The notes below the pieces were generated by a model, which was given only the letters and a program-made list of their open reading frames with translations, searched no databases and was not told the origin of the DNA. A program made the translations under genes and the position numbers. A stretch of 64,000 bases of DNA from Shouchella oshimensis (lineage in GTDB: Bacteria > Bacillota > Bacilli > Bacillales > Bacillaceae_D): assembly GCF_002019765.1 (NCBI RefSeq), contig NZ_KV917380.1:2802792-2866791 (forward strand), in the 5' to 3' direction. Below are positions 26,291-36,165 of the stretch, piece after piece; the first letter of the stretch is position 1; each line of letters starts with the position of its first letter.

Positions 26291-29200
26291 AGCAACCGCT
26301 CCTTTAATTCATGTAATTCTCGTTTTAACAATTGATTTTCAATCTCTAAAAAAGACACTCGATCTACGGTGTCTTCTACTTTTTTATCGAGTTCTTGGAT
26401 GGCATGTACTGAGTAGTAAACAATCCGATCATTCTCAACACCCATGCCATCCTTAGTGACAACATTAGGACTGTCTTCCGCAATAATACCAACTCTTCTT
26501 TTAGGAAAAGCCTCTGCTTCTAGATCTGACTTTAACAAGAAGGTCATTATATCTAGTTGTTTAACATGATCAAGTCCACTTTCATTGAACTTCTGAATAT
26601 CATCTTTATACGTTCTAGAAGAACCTTGGTGAAAGTTAGAGGCACGAATTGGGCGATACCCGATATTGTTATTGTTGTACATTGAATTATTTGTAACACG
26701 AACTTCATTTGTTGAACAACCCAAATACAGGTCACGATTCCCACCTGTACCTAAATTCACACGAATAGAGTTGGCAATTACATCTTGTACTTGAATGGGG
26801 CGATAATTTACATTTCCGCCGTTATAACCTCTTCGATCAGTTACTCGAAGAGAGCCATCAACTTTCATATAGGCATTAGAGCTGGACTCCCTTGCTTCAA
26901 AATCACCAATAAAAGAATCCGCTTCAAAGACGCCTGAATTATAATCACCGTTACCATTCGTTGCCCATATTGTCGGTCTACCTGATTGAGTTTTCTTAAA
27001 GCGTAGTCCGGATGCATATGGCGTATTCGTCTGTGGGGAGCCATATGCAATCCAACCATCTGTATCGCTAGCGCTAGAGTTATTTTTCACATTAAAAACA
27101 AAATGATTATTTCCTGAACGGTTGCCATCTCTCGGTCGCAGAACAATCGTACCTCGATTTGCTATAACTTTCACATCACGATCTGCGTCAAGTATGACAT
27201 CTCTTGTATTCGTTTTTAATGCAATATTTCCTCGATTACTAAATGCGGTAAGACCGCGGACATTATCAGCTCCCCACTCTCCTCCGTTATACATATGAGA
27301 AAAGAATTCTATTACACCAGATCCATGGTATTCCGTATTCGAATCTTCATCGTTAAACCCTTCAAGATAAGTTGAGATGCCAAAATCGGAATAATACAAT
27401 CTCCTCTGCCTAGTTTCATTATGAGCCATAAAATAACCATCTTTTAATTGAAGGTTTACCCAAGATGAATTTGTATTTCCAAACCATGTTCTCGTGTAAC
27501 GACCACGGGCCTGAAGTTCTCCACCTTCTATAGAAGTTCTTCTGTTTCCTTGATCAGAAATAATAGTGCTTCCTTGAATATTGGCACTACGAATACTTAT
27601 TGAAGTAACCGTACCTGCGCTAATCTTATCCGCTGACAAACTAGCGATCTTAGCACTAGTAATTGTTCCATCTTGAATGTGTGCGTTTTGGATAATTGCA
27701 TTTTGCAAATTCGCCCTTGTAATAGACGCATTAGCAAGTGCACCATTAGCGGCAGTAATACTATTTGCTGACATATGGTTGGCAGTAATAGAACCATTTA
27801 CAAGTAACTGAGTATTGGTCATTCTTCGGACAACAATGTTGTCAGCATACATAATATTATCGGTTGATTCATTTCGGTTATTTGTGACCCAAATTCGTAT
27901 ATAAGCAGTTCCTGCTGGAACCGTGTATGTTCCTGAAAGTTTTCTCCATTGTGTTGTACCGCCAGTAGCCTGAGCGACTTGAGTCCAGCCTAAATGATTT
28001 TTTCCTGCATCATACCTGCGAAACCCAATTCCAGCATGTCTTCTTCCAGCTGAACTACTGTGAAAGCGTGATTCGAACTCAACGTAAAGACTATCTCCTG
28101 CCACCACTTTGATAAGGCGCTCTTGTTGGATATCAATGTTTCCAGTGCTGCCAGTCCTAGCGCCCATCGTTTGCGTTGAGCCATTATCAATACTCCAACT
28201 TCTCATGTCATAGACTGTTGCACCACCGCCGATCCAACCTGCTGGTGTTGAACCAATGACATCATCTTCAAAGTCACCATTATCTACTAAGTTAGTAAAA
28301 TCACCAACTTGTAGCAAACGTGTGTCAATCTTAACCCTCTCAGGTGATAAATTAATGGCGGAAATGATGCCGTCTCTTTTAACCCGTAGATCAATTTGAT
28401 CAGACATTACAGTTATACGACCCTCTGATGTGGACATGCGACCAGTTAGACTATCAACTTCTTCTTGCTTTGCCAATAGAGCAATAGCCCGTGATGTTTG
28501 TTCTATCGCCGTTTCAGCTTTAGATATTCTCCCTAGTGAAGTATCACCGGAAGACCCTATATATTGCTCCAGACCTGTCGGTGGTGCGCTTACCCAACCC
28601 TCACGGCTAAGAAGACTAAACTCATTCGATCTATTCTGCTTGAAAATATCAGTTGCTGTCATAGAGTATTGATTGTGTGTTTGTCGAATTCTTAAATAGA
28701 CATCTACCACAGTTAAATTAGAGGCATTTGTTACTAATACACCTCTAAAGTCGTCTTCTCTCAACCTTGCCCCTTTTAAATCGAGTATAGATATGTCAAA
28801 GAATGGTTTATCACCCATTGCGTTTTGTTGCTTTAAGCGCAAATAGATTCTTGCGTGATCACCAGTCTGCCCCCCATGGTTACCCCCAGTAAATGTGACA
28901 ATGCCATATGTCTGGTGATAGCGAGAGTTGATAGAAAGTCTAGCAATTCTAGTCCAACTCCCTGAATACGAGTCGGAACTATTTGTGGTGGGTACACCTT
29001 CCTGACCCACTTTACCTGTTAAATTGTTCGTTATTTCGGTGATCTGTGTTGCGAATTGACCATCTGTTATTTCTAACGCACCCACTCTGGAAGTAACGGA
29101 ACCTAAGCCACTTTCAGTTGATGTAACTCGACCAGTGATGCCCTTTAATGTTGCATCTAAGGAGGTTTGACGTTGATTATAAGTAGAAGTGTCTACTTTA

Positions 29201-32121
29201 TTATCTAGGTCTTTTCTAATTTCTTCTACAGACGTCGAAAACCCGTTTAAATCCTGTCTAAATTCACTCACTGTATTTGTCAATGTTCCAAGACCATTAC
29301 TCGTTGATTCCACTTTTCCGGTAATTTCGTCCAGCTTAACATTAAGGGATGTTTGGCGTTGGTCGTAGATAGATGTGTCTACTTTACTATCTAAACCTTT
29401 GCTAACTTGCCCGATAGATGTAGAAAATCCTTCTAAGTCTTGTTTGAACTGTCCCACTGTATGTGTGAGTGTTCCTAGATCATTTGTTGTTTCTTCTACT
29501 TTTCCTGTGATTCCTTCTAGTGTAGAGTCAAGGGAGGTTTGTCTCTCAGCGTATGATTCCGCATCAATTAGATCTTCAAAAGCTGGTGACCACGCAGCTG
29601 TTCGCTTGCCTTCTGTTACCATCAATTCTGTTATTTCAACAGTACCTGATGCAATAAAATCTGCTCTTAGTTGAAGGCGTATCGTTGTTGTATTCGGGTT
29701 TACTTGTCTTGTCTGAGTAACCTCAATCTCTCTATTTTCATTTAAGTTTGTAATAGACTGGATTGTATGCCAAGCGTTTGGATTGTTTTCAAACCACTGT
29801 AATGTGAGCCTTGACGAACCCTCACTACTGCTCTTTATATCTTTAAGTTTTATTTTGCAAGAGATCGTCACTTCTTTTCTGAGAACACGATCGGATACAT
29901 TATAAACTCTTACAATTTGGTTGTTGACATTTGTCCAATTAGATTGTACGAACGGCTTATATGTGCCAATAGCAAGGTTTGTGGTGGGACGTTTTTCACT
30001 TTGCAACTGGCGAATCGATGTAGTGAACCCTTCAGCATTTAAGCTTAACTCTGAGCTAATATCTCGTAAATCTGTTACTTCACCAGTCAATTGGTCCACT
30101 TGTCCGCTCGTTTCACCTACAAGGAAATCGATTCCCTCAAGAGACGCATTTATCGTTGTCATTTTTTGATTGTACGTTGTGTAGTCAACTTTATCTGTCA
30201 GTAATTCGTCGACCTCACCTTTTGACAGAGTGGCAGATAGGCGTCCATCCACTTTCTCAAACTCCGTTGTAACATGCTTCTCAATTGAGGTTAGTTCTTC
30301 ACCCAATTGACCGATTTCTTCTTTCAGCTGCGTTTCCTTTTCCTCTAGGGCATCTTCACCATCTTTAATCGCTTGATGAATGCGACGAACTTCTTGATCA
30401 AATTGAGCACGGTCCATTCGTTTCTCAAGCTCTTCAGTAAGAATGGAATAAACGTCTGCAATTTCCTGATCGCTGTAGTCCTTTGCCCTTTGCTGAATAA
30501 GTTCTAATGCATCATTCGCAATCTGCTCAAACTGTATTCCATCCGTTCCAATGATGTCAGCTTCTTTATTTAACTCCCGTAATTTCATAGCCAATTCAGG
30601 ACCAAAAAGAATATCATCCGTTACAACTCGAGCCGTTGAAGCTTCTACTTCTGCTGAATAATTTGAAGCGCGCCCATGGTAATTGACTGCACGGACTCGA
30701 AAGTAATACGTTTTATTTGTTTCTCCGATAAAATTAAACCCATTTAACGAACCTCGATAAACAAGCGTCTCTGGCGAAGGAAGAAAACCTTTTACTTCAC
30801 TAGCAAATAATTCATAGGCTTGCACATAAAAAGCCTCGATGTTAAAAGCCCAGAATATCTGCACTGTCTGAAATCCACCTGTTGCCTCTACGTTTGCAGG
30901 GACATCTGGTAGTATATCGGGAAAACGATCGGGTGAGATCGGTTTGTTTCCTTGATTCCACTTTCCTCGGTTATCATTAATCTCGCGAATGACTTGGTCT
31001 AACCGATCGTCATAGCTATGAGCAGACAAAAATTGACCCATTTCAACTGTTGCAGATCGATTAACATCCATTAAATCATACTCAATTGCAATCACACGTG
31101 CCTGAATTTCAATTGGTCGAGTAAACATCCGATCAAAAGCTAGCGCCGTGTCGCCAAGACTTACTTTTTCATGTTCATAGCCACTCAGTTGTTCAAGTAA
31201 TTGAACGGTGAGCTGATAATGAACTTCCGGCTGCTTTACACGTTGTAAATGTTCCCATGTCGCATGCAAAAGTGTTTCAGGATCTTCAATATCGCTATTT
31301 GTATAAACACCTTCACGATGTAACAGCTTTCCATCGTAAGGACGACCGTATCTAGTTAAGGCGTGTTCATCACCAATCCACTCTTGTCCTTTTGGCTTAT
31401 TTGCCGGATCTCCATCTTTTATTTGCCATGTTACTTCGGAAAAGTCAGTTGTCTGATCATCTGATGATGCACCCTGTCCATAAAGAGCCGTTACAGGATA
31501 AGAAAGAACCGTTCGCTGAATTTCTTGAATATCGTGGTCAACTTCAAAACGCTTTCCTATATACTGCCCACGACGAGAAAGGATTTTGATTGTTCTCGAT
31601 GTAATTTGATTACCAGAAAAAGTGATCGTATCTTTAAACTCTCCACCCCACAACCTTAAAATAGACCAGATGGCATCAACCGATGACTCAAAAGAAAGTG
31701 GGATAGATTGAACCCCTAAATCAATGTCGACTTGACCTCTCCACCGTGTACCACTCAGCACGTAATCAAGCACAACTGACGCATTAGCATTTTTAAAAGA
31801 GCGCTCTTTCACTAAGTGCTCCTTTAACTCCATAAATGCAGGTTCACATAAGGCATAGGTTTGGCGCTCAGTCCCACTAAAATGATCATCTACTTCTTTA
31901 ATCACATATAGCCTAAGTTCTCCCTCTTTATCTCGAAAAACCACTTGGTTTTCTTCCTTAACAAACTGTGCCGAACTGCTCGCCGAATCCACAGTTAAAC
32001 GTAATGGCTGATCAGGCAGTTGATTTAATTCCTCTCGAAAAAGAGCGGAAATTAAGCCATTATCCTCGCCAATGGTAGTAAGCAAAGAATCGTTTTGGTC
32101 TAATACATACATTTCCTTCAT
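26287..32121 (-). CDS. giant tail-associated protein (Tal) fused to fibre with S74 autochaperone
   Basis: 1944 aa. The first ~370 residues match the prophage-tail/endopeptidase-tail domain (phage minor structural protein, Tal), which forms the tail-tip hub. Around residues 420-500 is a fibronectin-III-like module (VRAVNYHGRASNYS). Then come coiled coils and about four repeats near 62 residues (QRQTSL...GITGKV...GFSTS), carbohydrate-binding-like modules, and a repetitive fibre. The last 111 residues, starting at GSSRTYKDDI, are an intramolecular chaperone of the endosialidase type (peptidase S74) that folds the trimer and cuts itself off before the Ser. The ATG follows AAGGAGGTG. Confidence 0.88.
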   Translation of the reverse strand: MKEMYVLDQNDSLLTTIGEDNGLISALFREELNQLPDQPLRLTVDSASSSAQFVKEENQVVFRDKEGELRLYVIKEVDDHFSGTERQTYALCEPAFMELKEHLVKERSFKNANASVVLDYVLSGTRWRGQVDIDLGVQSIPLSFESSVDAIWSILRLWGGEFKDTITFSGNQITSRTIKILSRRGQYIGKRFEVDHDIQEIQRTVLSYPVTALYGQGASSDDQTTDFSEVTWQIKDGDPANKPKGQEWIGDEHALTRYGRPYDGKLLHREGVYTNSDIEDPETLLHATWEHLQRVKQPEVHYQLTVQLLEQLSGYEHEKVSLGDTALAFDRMFTRPIEIQARVIAIEYDLMDVNRSATVEMGQFLSAHSYDDRLDQVIREINDNRGKWNQGNKPISPDRFPDILPDVPANVEATGGFQTVQIFWAFNIEAFYVQAYELFASEVKGFLPSPETLVYRGSLNGFNFIGETNKTYYFRVRAVNYHGRASNYSAEVEASTARVVTDDILFGPELAMKLRELNKEADIIGTDGIQFEQIANDALELIQQRAKDYSDQEIADVYSILTEELEKRMDRAQFDQEVRRIHQAIKDGEDALEEKETQLKEEIGQLGEELTSIEKHVTTEFEKVDGRLSATLSKGEVDELLTDKVDYTTYNQKMTTINASLEGIDFLVGETSGQVDQLTGEVTDLRDISSELSLNAEGFTTSIRQLQSEKRPTTNLAIGTYKPFVQSNWTNVNNQIVRVYNVSDRVLRKEVTISCKIKLKDIKSSSEGSSRLTLQWFENNPNAWHTIQSITNLNENREIEVTQTRQVNPNTTTIRLQLRADFIASGTVEITELMVTEGKRTAAWSPAFEDLIDAESYAERQTSLDSTLEGITGKVEETTNDLGTLTHTVGQFKQDLEGFSTSIGQVSKGLDSKVDTSIYDQRQTSLNVKLDEITGKVESTSNGLGTLTNTVSEFRQDLNGFSTSVEEIRKDLDNKVDTSTYNQRQTSLDATLKGITGRVTSTESGLGSVTSRVGALEITDGQFATQITEITNNLTGKVGQEGVPTTNSSDSYSGSWTRIARLSINSRYHQTYGIVTFTGGNHGGQTGDHARIYLRLKQQNAMGDKPFFDISILDLKGARLREDDFRGVLVTNASNLTVVDVYLRIRQTHNQYSMTATDIFKQNRSNEFSLLSREGWVSAPPTGLEQYIGSSGDTSLGRISKAETAIEQTSRAIALLAKQEEVDSLTGRMSTSEGRITVMSDQIDLRVKRDGIISAINLSPERVKIDTRLLQVGDFTNLVDNGDFEDDVIGSTPAGWIGGGATVYDMRSWSIDNGSTQTMGARTGSTGNIDIQQERLIKVVAGDSLYVEFESRFHSSSAGRRHAGIGFRRYDAGKNHLGWTQVAQATGGTTQWRKLSGTYTVPAGTAYIRIWVTNNRNESTDNIMYADNIVVRRMTNTQLLVNGSITANHMSANSITAANGALANASITRANLQNAIIQNAHIQDGTITSAKIASLSADKISAGTVTSISIRSANIQGSTIISDQGNRRTSIEGGELQARGRYTRTWFGNTNSSWVNLQLKDGYFMAHNETRQRRLYYSDFGISTYLEGFNDEDSNTEYHGSGVIEFFSHMYNGGEWGADNVRGLTAFSNRGNIALKTNTRDVILDADRDVKVIANRGTIVLRPRDGNRSGNNHFVFNVKNNSSASDTDGWIAYGSPQTNTPYASGLRFKKTQSGRPTIWATNGNGDYNSGVFEADSFIGDFEARESSSNAYMKVDGSLRVTDRRGYNGGNVNYRPIQVQDVIANSIRVNLGTGGNRDLYLGCSTNEVRVTNNSMYNNNNIGYRPIRASNFHQGSSRTYKDDIQKFNESGLDHVKQLDIMTFLLKSDLEAEAFPKRRVGIIAEDSPNVVTKDGMGVENDRIVYYSVHAIQELDKKVEDTVDRVSFLEIENQLLKRELHELKERLL

Positions 32122-32140
32122 GTTTCACACCTCCTTTTTA

Positions 32141-32845
32141 TTAAAAATAGATATTTTGATACCTAATGGTAGACGGGGCCGAAACAGAAAGGATATTTAC
32201 ACCTGGCCTTAACGGAAACCATCTACTTTCAAATGAAAGTAACGACATACGTGCGTCACGATTTAAATAAATGGCACGTTTACCTGCATCAATTTCAATG
32301 ACATCATTTTCTAAAAATTGATGCTGTAAAATTAATTTTTCACCATGTTGGTTACGAATTTCAAACTGAGATGTTCTTGTTTCAATACGAGCATGTAATG
32401 TCCAAAACACCGGTACTTGCCCTACAACTTGAATATCTCTTTGCTCTTCCGTTATTGGAACAACAATCTCTCCTGCATATTGGTATGGCGTTGGACATAA
32501 AAATTGGATGATTCCTTTCGAGAAGTGCTCATACTCTTCAAGCTCTACAGATAAAAACCTAGCCAAATAAAATTGGCTAGGTGTATCGGAGAACACGAGT
32601 TTTTGTTCATCCTCACTATATAACCATGAAGACAATTCAAGCTTTAGCTCTTGCATGGTTTTATCACGATGATAGATGACAACAGGCACGTCTAGAATAA
32701 TGGAGTCCATTTTCATACCAGTTACCCGCTCACCTGCTTCTACTCGCTCTGTCGTTGTATAAGAAATAGACGGTAGAACAGGTCGCTGCAGATGACTTAA
32801 TACCGTAATATACTTTTTTCTGATCCCATTAAACGTAAATTGCAT
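32141..32845 (-). CDS. distal tail protein (Dit)
   Basis: 234 aa. N-terminal FNGIRKKYITVL and central VTGMKMDSIILDVPVVIYHRD are typical of siphophage Dit proteins, which form the hexamer ring joining the tail tube to the tip. It lies between the tape measure and the Tal gene, the standard order in siphophages of Gram-positive hosts. Soluble, no signal peptide. Confidence 0.85.
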   Translation of the reverse strand: MQFTFNGIRKKYITVLSHLQRPVLPSISYTTTERVEAGERVTGMKMDSIILDVPVVIYHRDKTMQELKLELSSWLYSEDEQKLVFSDTPSQFYLARFLSVELEEYEHFSKGIIQFLCPTPYQYAGEIVVPITEEQRDIQVVGQVPVFWTLHARIETRTSQFEIRNQHGEKLILQHQFLENDVIEIDAGKRAIYLNRDARMSLLSFESRWFPLRPGVNILSVSAPSTIRYQNIYF

Positions 32846-32865
32846 AGTAACGATTCACCTCCATC

Positions 32866-35826
32866 TTATGTGTAAAACCTATTTTTCCGCATTGATTTTC
32901 TCTCTTGAGCATTTGTAATATGTGGTTCAACGAGGGAACCAACAACAGTAGAATCCATTTGAACCGTCAGCTGCTTCTGTTCTCGTAACGTATCAACTAC
33001 TTCTGTTAACAAGTTCTCGACCGAACGACCGTTGTTCTTTTTCTCAAAGAAACGCACCTGATTTGAATAAGAATGACTCATGTTTGGATGAACGGGTTCT
33101 AGCGGTGCCATGTGTGGAGGATCAATTTCAGAAGGTACAAGAGACGTCATTGCATTCATCGCACGATTCACTGACCCTAGATCACCTTCAATTCCAACCG
33201 CCAAACCTTGGGGAAGAAAACGACCAATCTCGTCTCTGAACAATTTTGATGGAGAATTAATTCCAAAAAATGATTTTAAACTTCCAACCACACTGTCCAT
33301 AAACCCACTAATCTTTCCAATAATCCAATCTTTTACGTTATTCATCCCTCTCCAAAGTCCACGAATTAAATCAGATCCCACCGTTACAACACGTCTAACT
33401 GCTGTTGAAATACTACCAGCAAGTCGCGATACGAGTTGAGTTCCAAGCTGCATAATACGAGGGAACCCATTTACGATTGCTTGAAACACACTTGAAAGAA
33501 TGGTTCCAATTGCACTAAGAACCATCGGCATGGCTGTTGTTAATCCGCCAATTAAAGATCCGATAAGAGAAATTCCGCTTTGTAAAATTAAAGGGAAGTT
33601 CGATGCGAGTGTACTAATAATAGATGTAATAATTTGAACGACAGATTGTAAGAGAGCCGGTACATGATCCATAATCCCTTTGATAAGACTTTCCAGTAAC
33701 GTGATTCCAGCATTAATTATCAGTGGAAGCTGGTGAGTTAAGCTCTCAATAATTAAAGCAATAACATCTAATGCCGTTTCAATGATCATTGGCAAAATAG
33801 TGACAATCCCTTTGATTAAGCTCTCAAGTAACTGAATACCCATCTGAATAATAAGAGGTAGCTGCTGGGTAAGAGTTGTCAAAACCATTGTAATGATTTC
33901 TACAGCAGTTGCTACTAGCATTGGCAAAATGGAGATCACGCCATCAATGAGACTCATTAACATCTCAATCCCCATCGTTAAAAGTAATGGGAGTTGTTCA
34001 GCTAATGTTGTAATAAGAGTCTGAACAAGATTCAAGGCGGTATCAATGATCGTTGGAATCATTGTCATAATACCATCCACTAAACTCATCAATAGGTTTA
34101 TGCCCATTTCAATCAGCAGTGGAAGTTGCTGTGTAATTGTCTCTATAAGAAGAGCGATCACGCCTAAAGCTACTTCTATGATCATTGGTAACAAAGATAC
34201 AATACCGTCTATTAAGTTGGTTAGTAATTGAATACCTAATTCCAATATAAGAGGAAGCTGTTCAACGATTGTTGTGACAAACAGCGTCACAATTCCAATG
34301 ACTGTTTCAAGAAGCATTGGTAAAAAGCTCATAATACCCTCAATTAAACTCATTAATAATTGAATGCCCAGTTCAATAATCATTGGTAACTGTTCAACGA
34401 TAACCGTAATAAGTGTTTGCACCAAAAGCAGAACTGTTTCTATTAACATAGGAACGACGGTAATAATTCCTGTTATTAAGCTTGTTAAAATTTCAATTCC
34501 CGCTTGCAATAGTAAAGGAAGTTGTTCAACAAGAAGACTTACAAATGAAGTAACAATCTCAATCACTGTGTTCGCAATCATTGGCAAAAGTAGCATAATC
34601 CCTTCAACTAACGTACTCAACAGCTGCATTCCCATACCTAAAAGAATCGGGAGCTGTTCCATTAGAGTTGAAACTAGCATAGTAATGAGATTGACTGCCG
34701 TTTCTAATAAAGCGGGAACAAAAGAAACAATTCCTTCAATTAATTTCATCAATACCTGTATACCTAATTCAATTAATAATGGCAGTTGTGTTGTAATGGC
34801 TTCTACTAATTGAGTTACAACTTGTATCACCACTTCAACTAGTGTACCAATCATTGAAACCATTCCGTCTAGTAAACTTGTTAAGATTCCAATTCCTAAT
34901 TCCAACATAAGTGGTAGATTCCTTGAAGCATTACTAATCAATAATGAAATGATTTGTACGCCTGCCTCCATCAACATTGGTAAGGCGGATGTAATGCCTT
35001 CAACGATATTGCTAACTACCTGTATAGCTGTTTCGGCCAAAGCAGGCAACATCGTTGTTAAACCTTCAACGAGTCTTTGCAAAAGCGCTGCTCCAGACTG
35101 CACTAGTTCTGGCAACCTTGCAACGATTCCAGTCATAAATCCATCAAAAATAGATGAGGCTACTGAAAAAACCTCGCTTCCGATGGACGAAATTTTTTCC
35201 CATACTGCTTGTAAACTTGAACCTAATGACCCATTTGCATTTTGTAAATACAAAAAACCAACTGCTAATGCTGCTATTAACCCAACAACAATACCGATTG
35301 GTGATATAAGGAACCCAAATACTGCAGCTAATGGTTTTATTTTCATTAGAGTGGCTGTTACATTTATTGCTGCTGCTTTTAGTGCAGTGAAACTGACAAC
35401 CAATTGATTGATTAAAGTAATTGTTGTTGTAGTCGACTGCAGTACACTTGTCACCATTCGAGAAGCTTCTGCCGTCACTTCTGAAAAAGAAGCAGATAGT
35501 TTGTCCGAAAATGGAATGGATAACTTGCTAGCCTGGTCTAGGGCGTACGCAACGCTTGATACCTTCTGTTCAATATCATCAAGTGGACTTGAATCACCCC
35601 AGATGCCACCACCTAATTGATTAGCAGCTGTAAAAAGTTCTCCTACACTACTTGTCACTTCTCCACCACTCTTTTGGAGCGTTGCAGACGTTTGCTGGAA
35701 TCCTTTTCCAATGTCTGAAATGGATTCAGTAAAAGACGTAATGGACCCATCAATGGATGTAATCTTATTAGTAAAATCAACAATTTCCGAATTCATAGAC
35801 TGTATCACTTTATTTAACTCATTCAA
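32866..35826 (-). CDS. tail tape-measure protein with 22-residue repeats
   Basis: 986 aa. Residues 1-130 are helical, and a hydrophobic pair of helices (about 163-195) is typical of tape measures. Residues 237-830 are a tandem array of 22-residue helical repeats. The C-terminal part has FGINSPSKLFRDEIGRFLP and QGLAVGIEGD, sequences common at this place in phage tape measures. The protein sets the tail length; at about 0.15 nm per residue a tail near 150 nm is expected. Its ATG overlaps the end of the chaperone gene. No lysozyme or peptidase domain seen. Confidence 0.92.
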   Translation of the reverse strand: MNELNKVIQSMNSEIVDFTNKITSIDGSITSFTESISDIGKGFQQTSATLQKSGGEVTSSVGELFTAANQLGGGIWGDSSPLDDIEQKVSSVAYALDQASKLSIPFSDKLSASFSEVTAEASRMVTSVLQSTTTTITLINQLVVSFTALKAAAINVTATLMKIKPLAAVFGFLISPIGIVVGLIAALAVGFLYLQNANGSLGSSLQAVWEKISSIGSEVFSVASSIFDGFMTGIVARLPELVQSGAALLQRLVEGLTTMLPALAETAIQVVSNIVEGITSALPMLMEAGVQIISLLISNASRNLPLMLELGIGILTSLLDGMVSMIGTLVEVVIQVVTQLVEAITTQLPLLIELGIQVLMKLIEGIVSFVPALLETAVNLITMLVSTLMEQLPILLGMGMQLLSTLVEGIMLLLPMIANTVIEIVTSFVSLLVEQLPLLLQAGIEILTSLITGIITVVPMLIETVLLLVQTLITVIVEQLPMIIELGIQLLMSLIEGIMSFLPMLLETVIGIVTLFVTTIVEQLPLILELGIQLLTNLIDGIVSLLPMIIEVALGVIALLIETITQQLPLLIEMGINLLMSLVDGIMTMIPTIIDTALNLVQTLITTLAEQLPLLLTMGIEMLMSLIDGVISILPMLVATAVEIITMVLTTLTQQLPLIIQMGIQLLESLIKGIVTILPMIIETALDVIALIIESLTHQLPLIINAGITLLESLIKGIMDHVPALLQSVVQIITSIISTLASNFPLILQSGISLIGSLIGGLTTAMPMVLSAIGTILSSVFQAIVNGFPRIMQLGTQLVSRLAGSISTAVRRVVTVGSDLIRGLWRGMNNVKDWIIGKISGFMDSVVGSLKSFFGINSPSKLFRDEIGRFLPQGLAVGIEGDLGSVNRAMNAMTSLVPSEIDPPHMAPLEPVHPNMSHSYSNQVRFFEKKNNGRSVENLLTEVVDTLREQKQLTVQMDSTVVGSLVEPHITNAQERKSMRKNRFYT
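33337..35118 (-). repeat. 27 tandem 66-bp (22-codon) degenerate repeats inside the tape measure
   Basis: Each unit has the form (Q/x)(L)P-h-h-h-x-x-G/A-h-x-h-h-x-x-h-h-x-x-h-x-x, for example QLPLLIELGIQVLMKLIEGI. Odd and even units differ (QLP...LIEGI and FLP...VTTIVE types), so in most of the array the period is 44 residues; a single 22-residue shift occurs near units 3-5. DNA identity between units is low, so the repeat is old or kept at protein level. Confidence 0.85.
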
Positions 35827-36079
35827 CTCTTTCCCTCCTTTCTCTAAATGTAAATTGTTGTAGCCAATGTTTAGCTTTCTCTGCTTTTTTGACTGATTCC
35901 TGAATAGAATGCTCCTCTTTCTTAGCTGAACTTGGGCGTTTATATAAATCAGCTACTTTAGGACGCTTGCTACGACTAGCTTGTTCATGCATTAACGCAA
36001 TTTGTGCTTCTCGCTCCATTGCATCATGTATCGATTCTAATTCAGCATCCATTAACAAGACGAACTCTCTCGGAGTCAA
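35819..36079 (-). CDS. tail assembly chaperone, T part reached by -1 frameshift
   Basis: The 86-residue frame beginning TPREFVLLMDAELESIH has only a TTG start without any ribosome site. The same frame is open upstream to 36241, where a slippery TTTTTTC lies inside the preceding gene. The frameshift product would be 97 residues of the first frame, then about 54 residues of linker and T start (LSQSSEETSSGQSGSGES, then YVERQLVTCWRYLRL), then these 86: about 237 aa. This is the gpG/gpGT arrangement known from lambda and from Gram-positive siphophages. The protein loads the tape measure and tail-tube subunits. Confidence 0.8.
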   Translation of the reverse strand: MTPREFVLLMDAELESIHDAMEREAQIALMHEQASRSKRPKVADLYKRPSSAKKEEHSIQESVKKAEKAKHWLQQFTFRERRERVE

Positions 36080-36165
36080 AGCGTAAAAGATAGAGGGCTC
36101 TAACCGTAAATAACGCCAACAAGTAACGAGTTGGCGTTCTACATAAGTCAGTCCATTTAATTGTG

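Noticed and set aside
33337..35118. Regular repeats that could suggest a CRISPR array
   Set aside because: Repeat units are degenerate in DNA, contiguous, and in frame inside a protein gene; no spacers and no cas genes.
34046..35620. Series of plus-strand frames opposite the tape measure
   Set aside because: They are antisense shadows of the repeat region, caused by the biased codon use of the 22-residue repeats; no ribosome sites.
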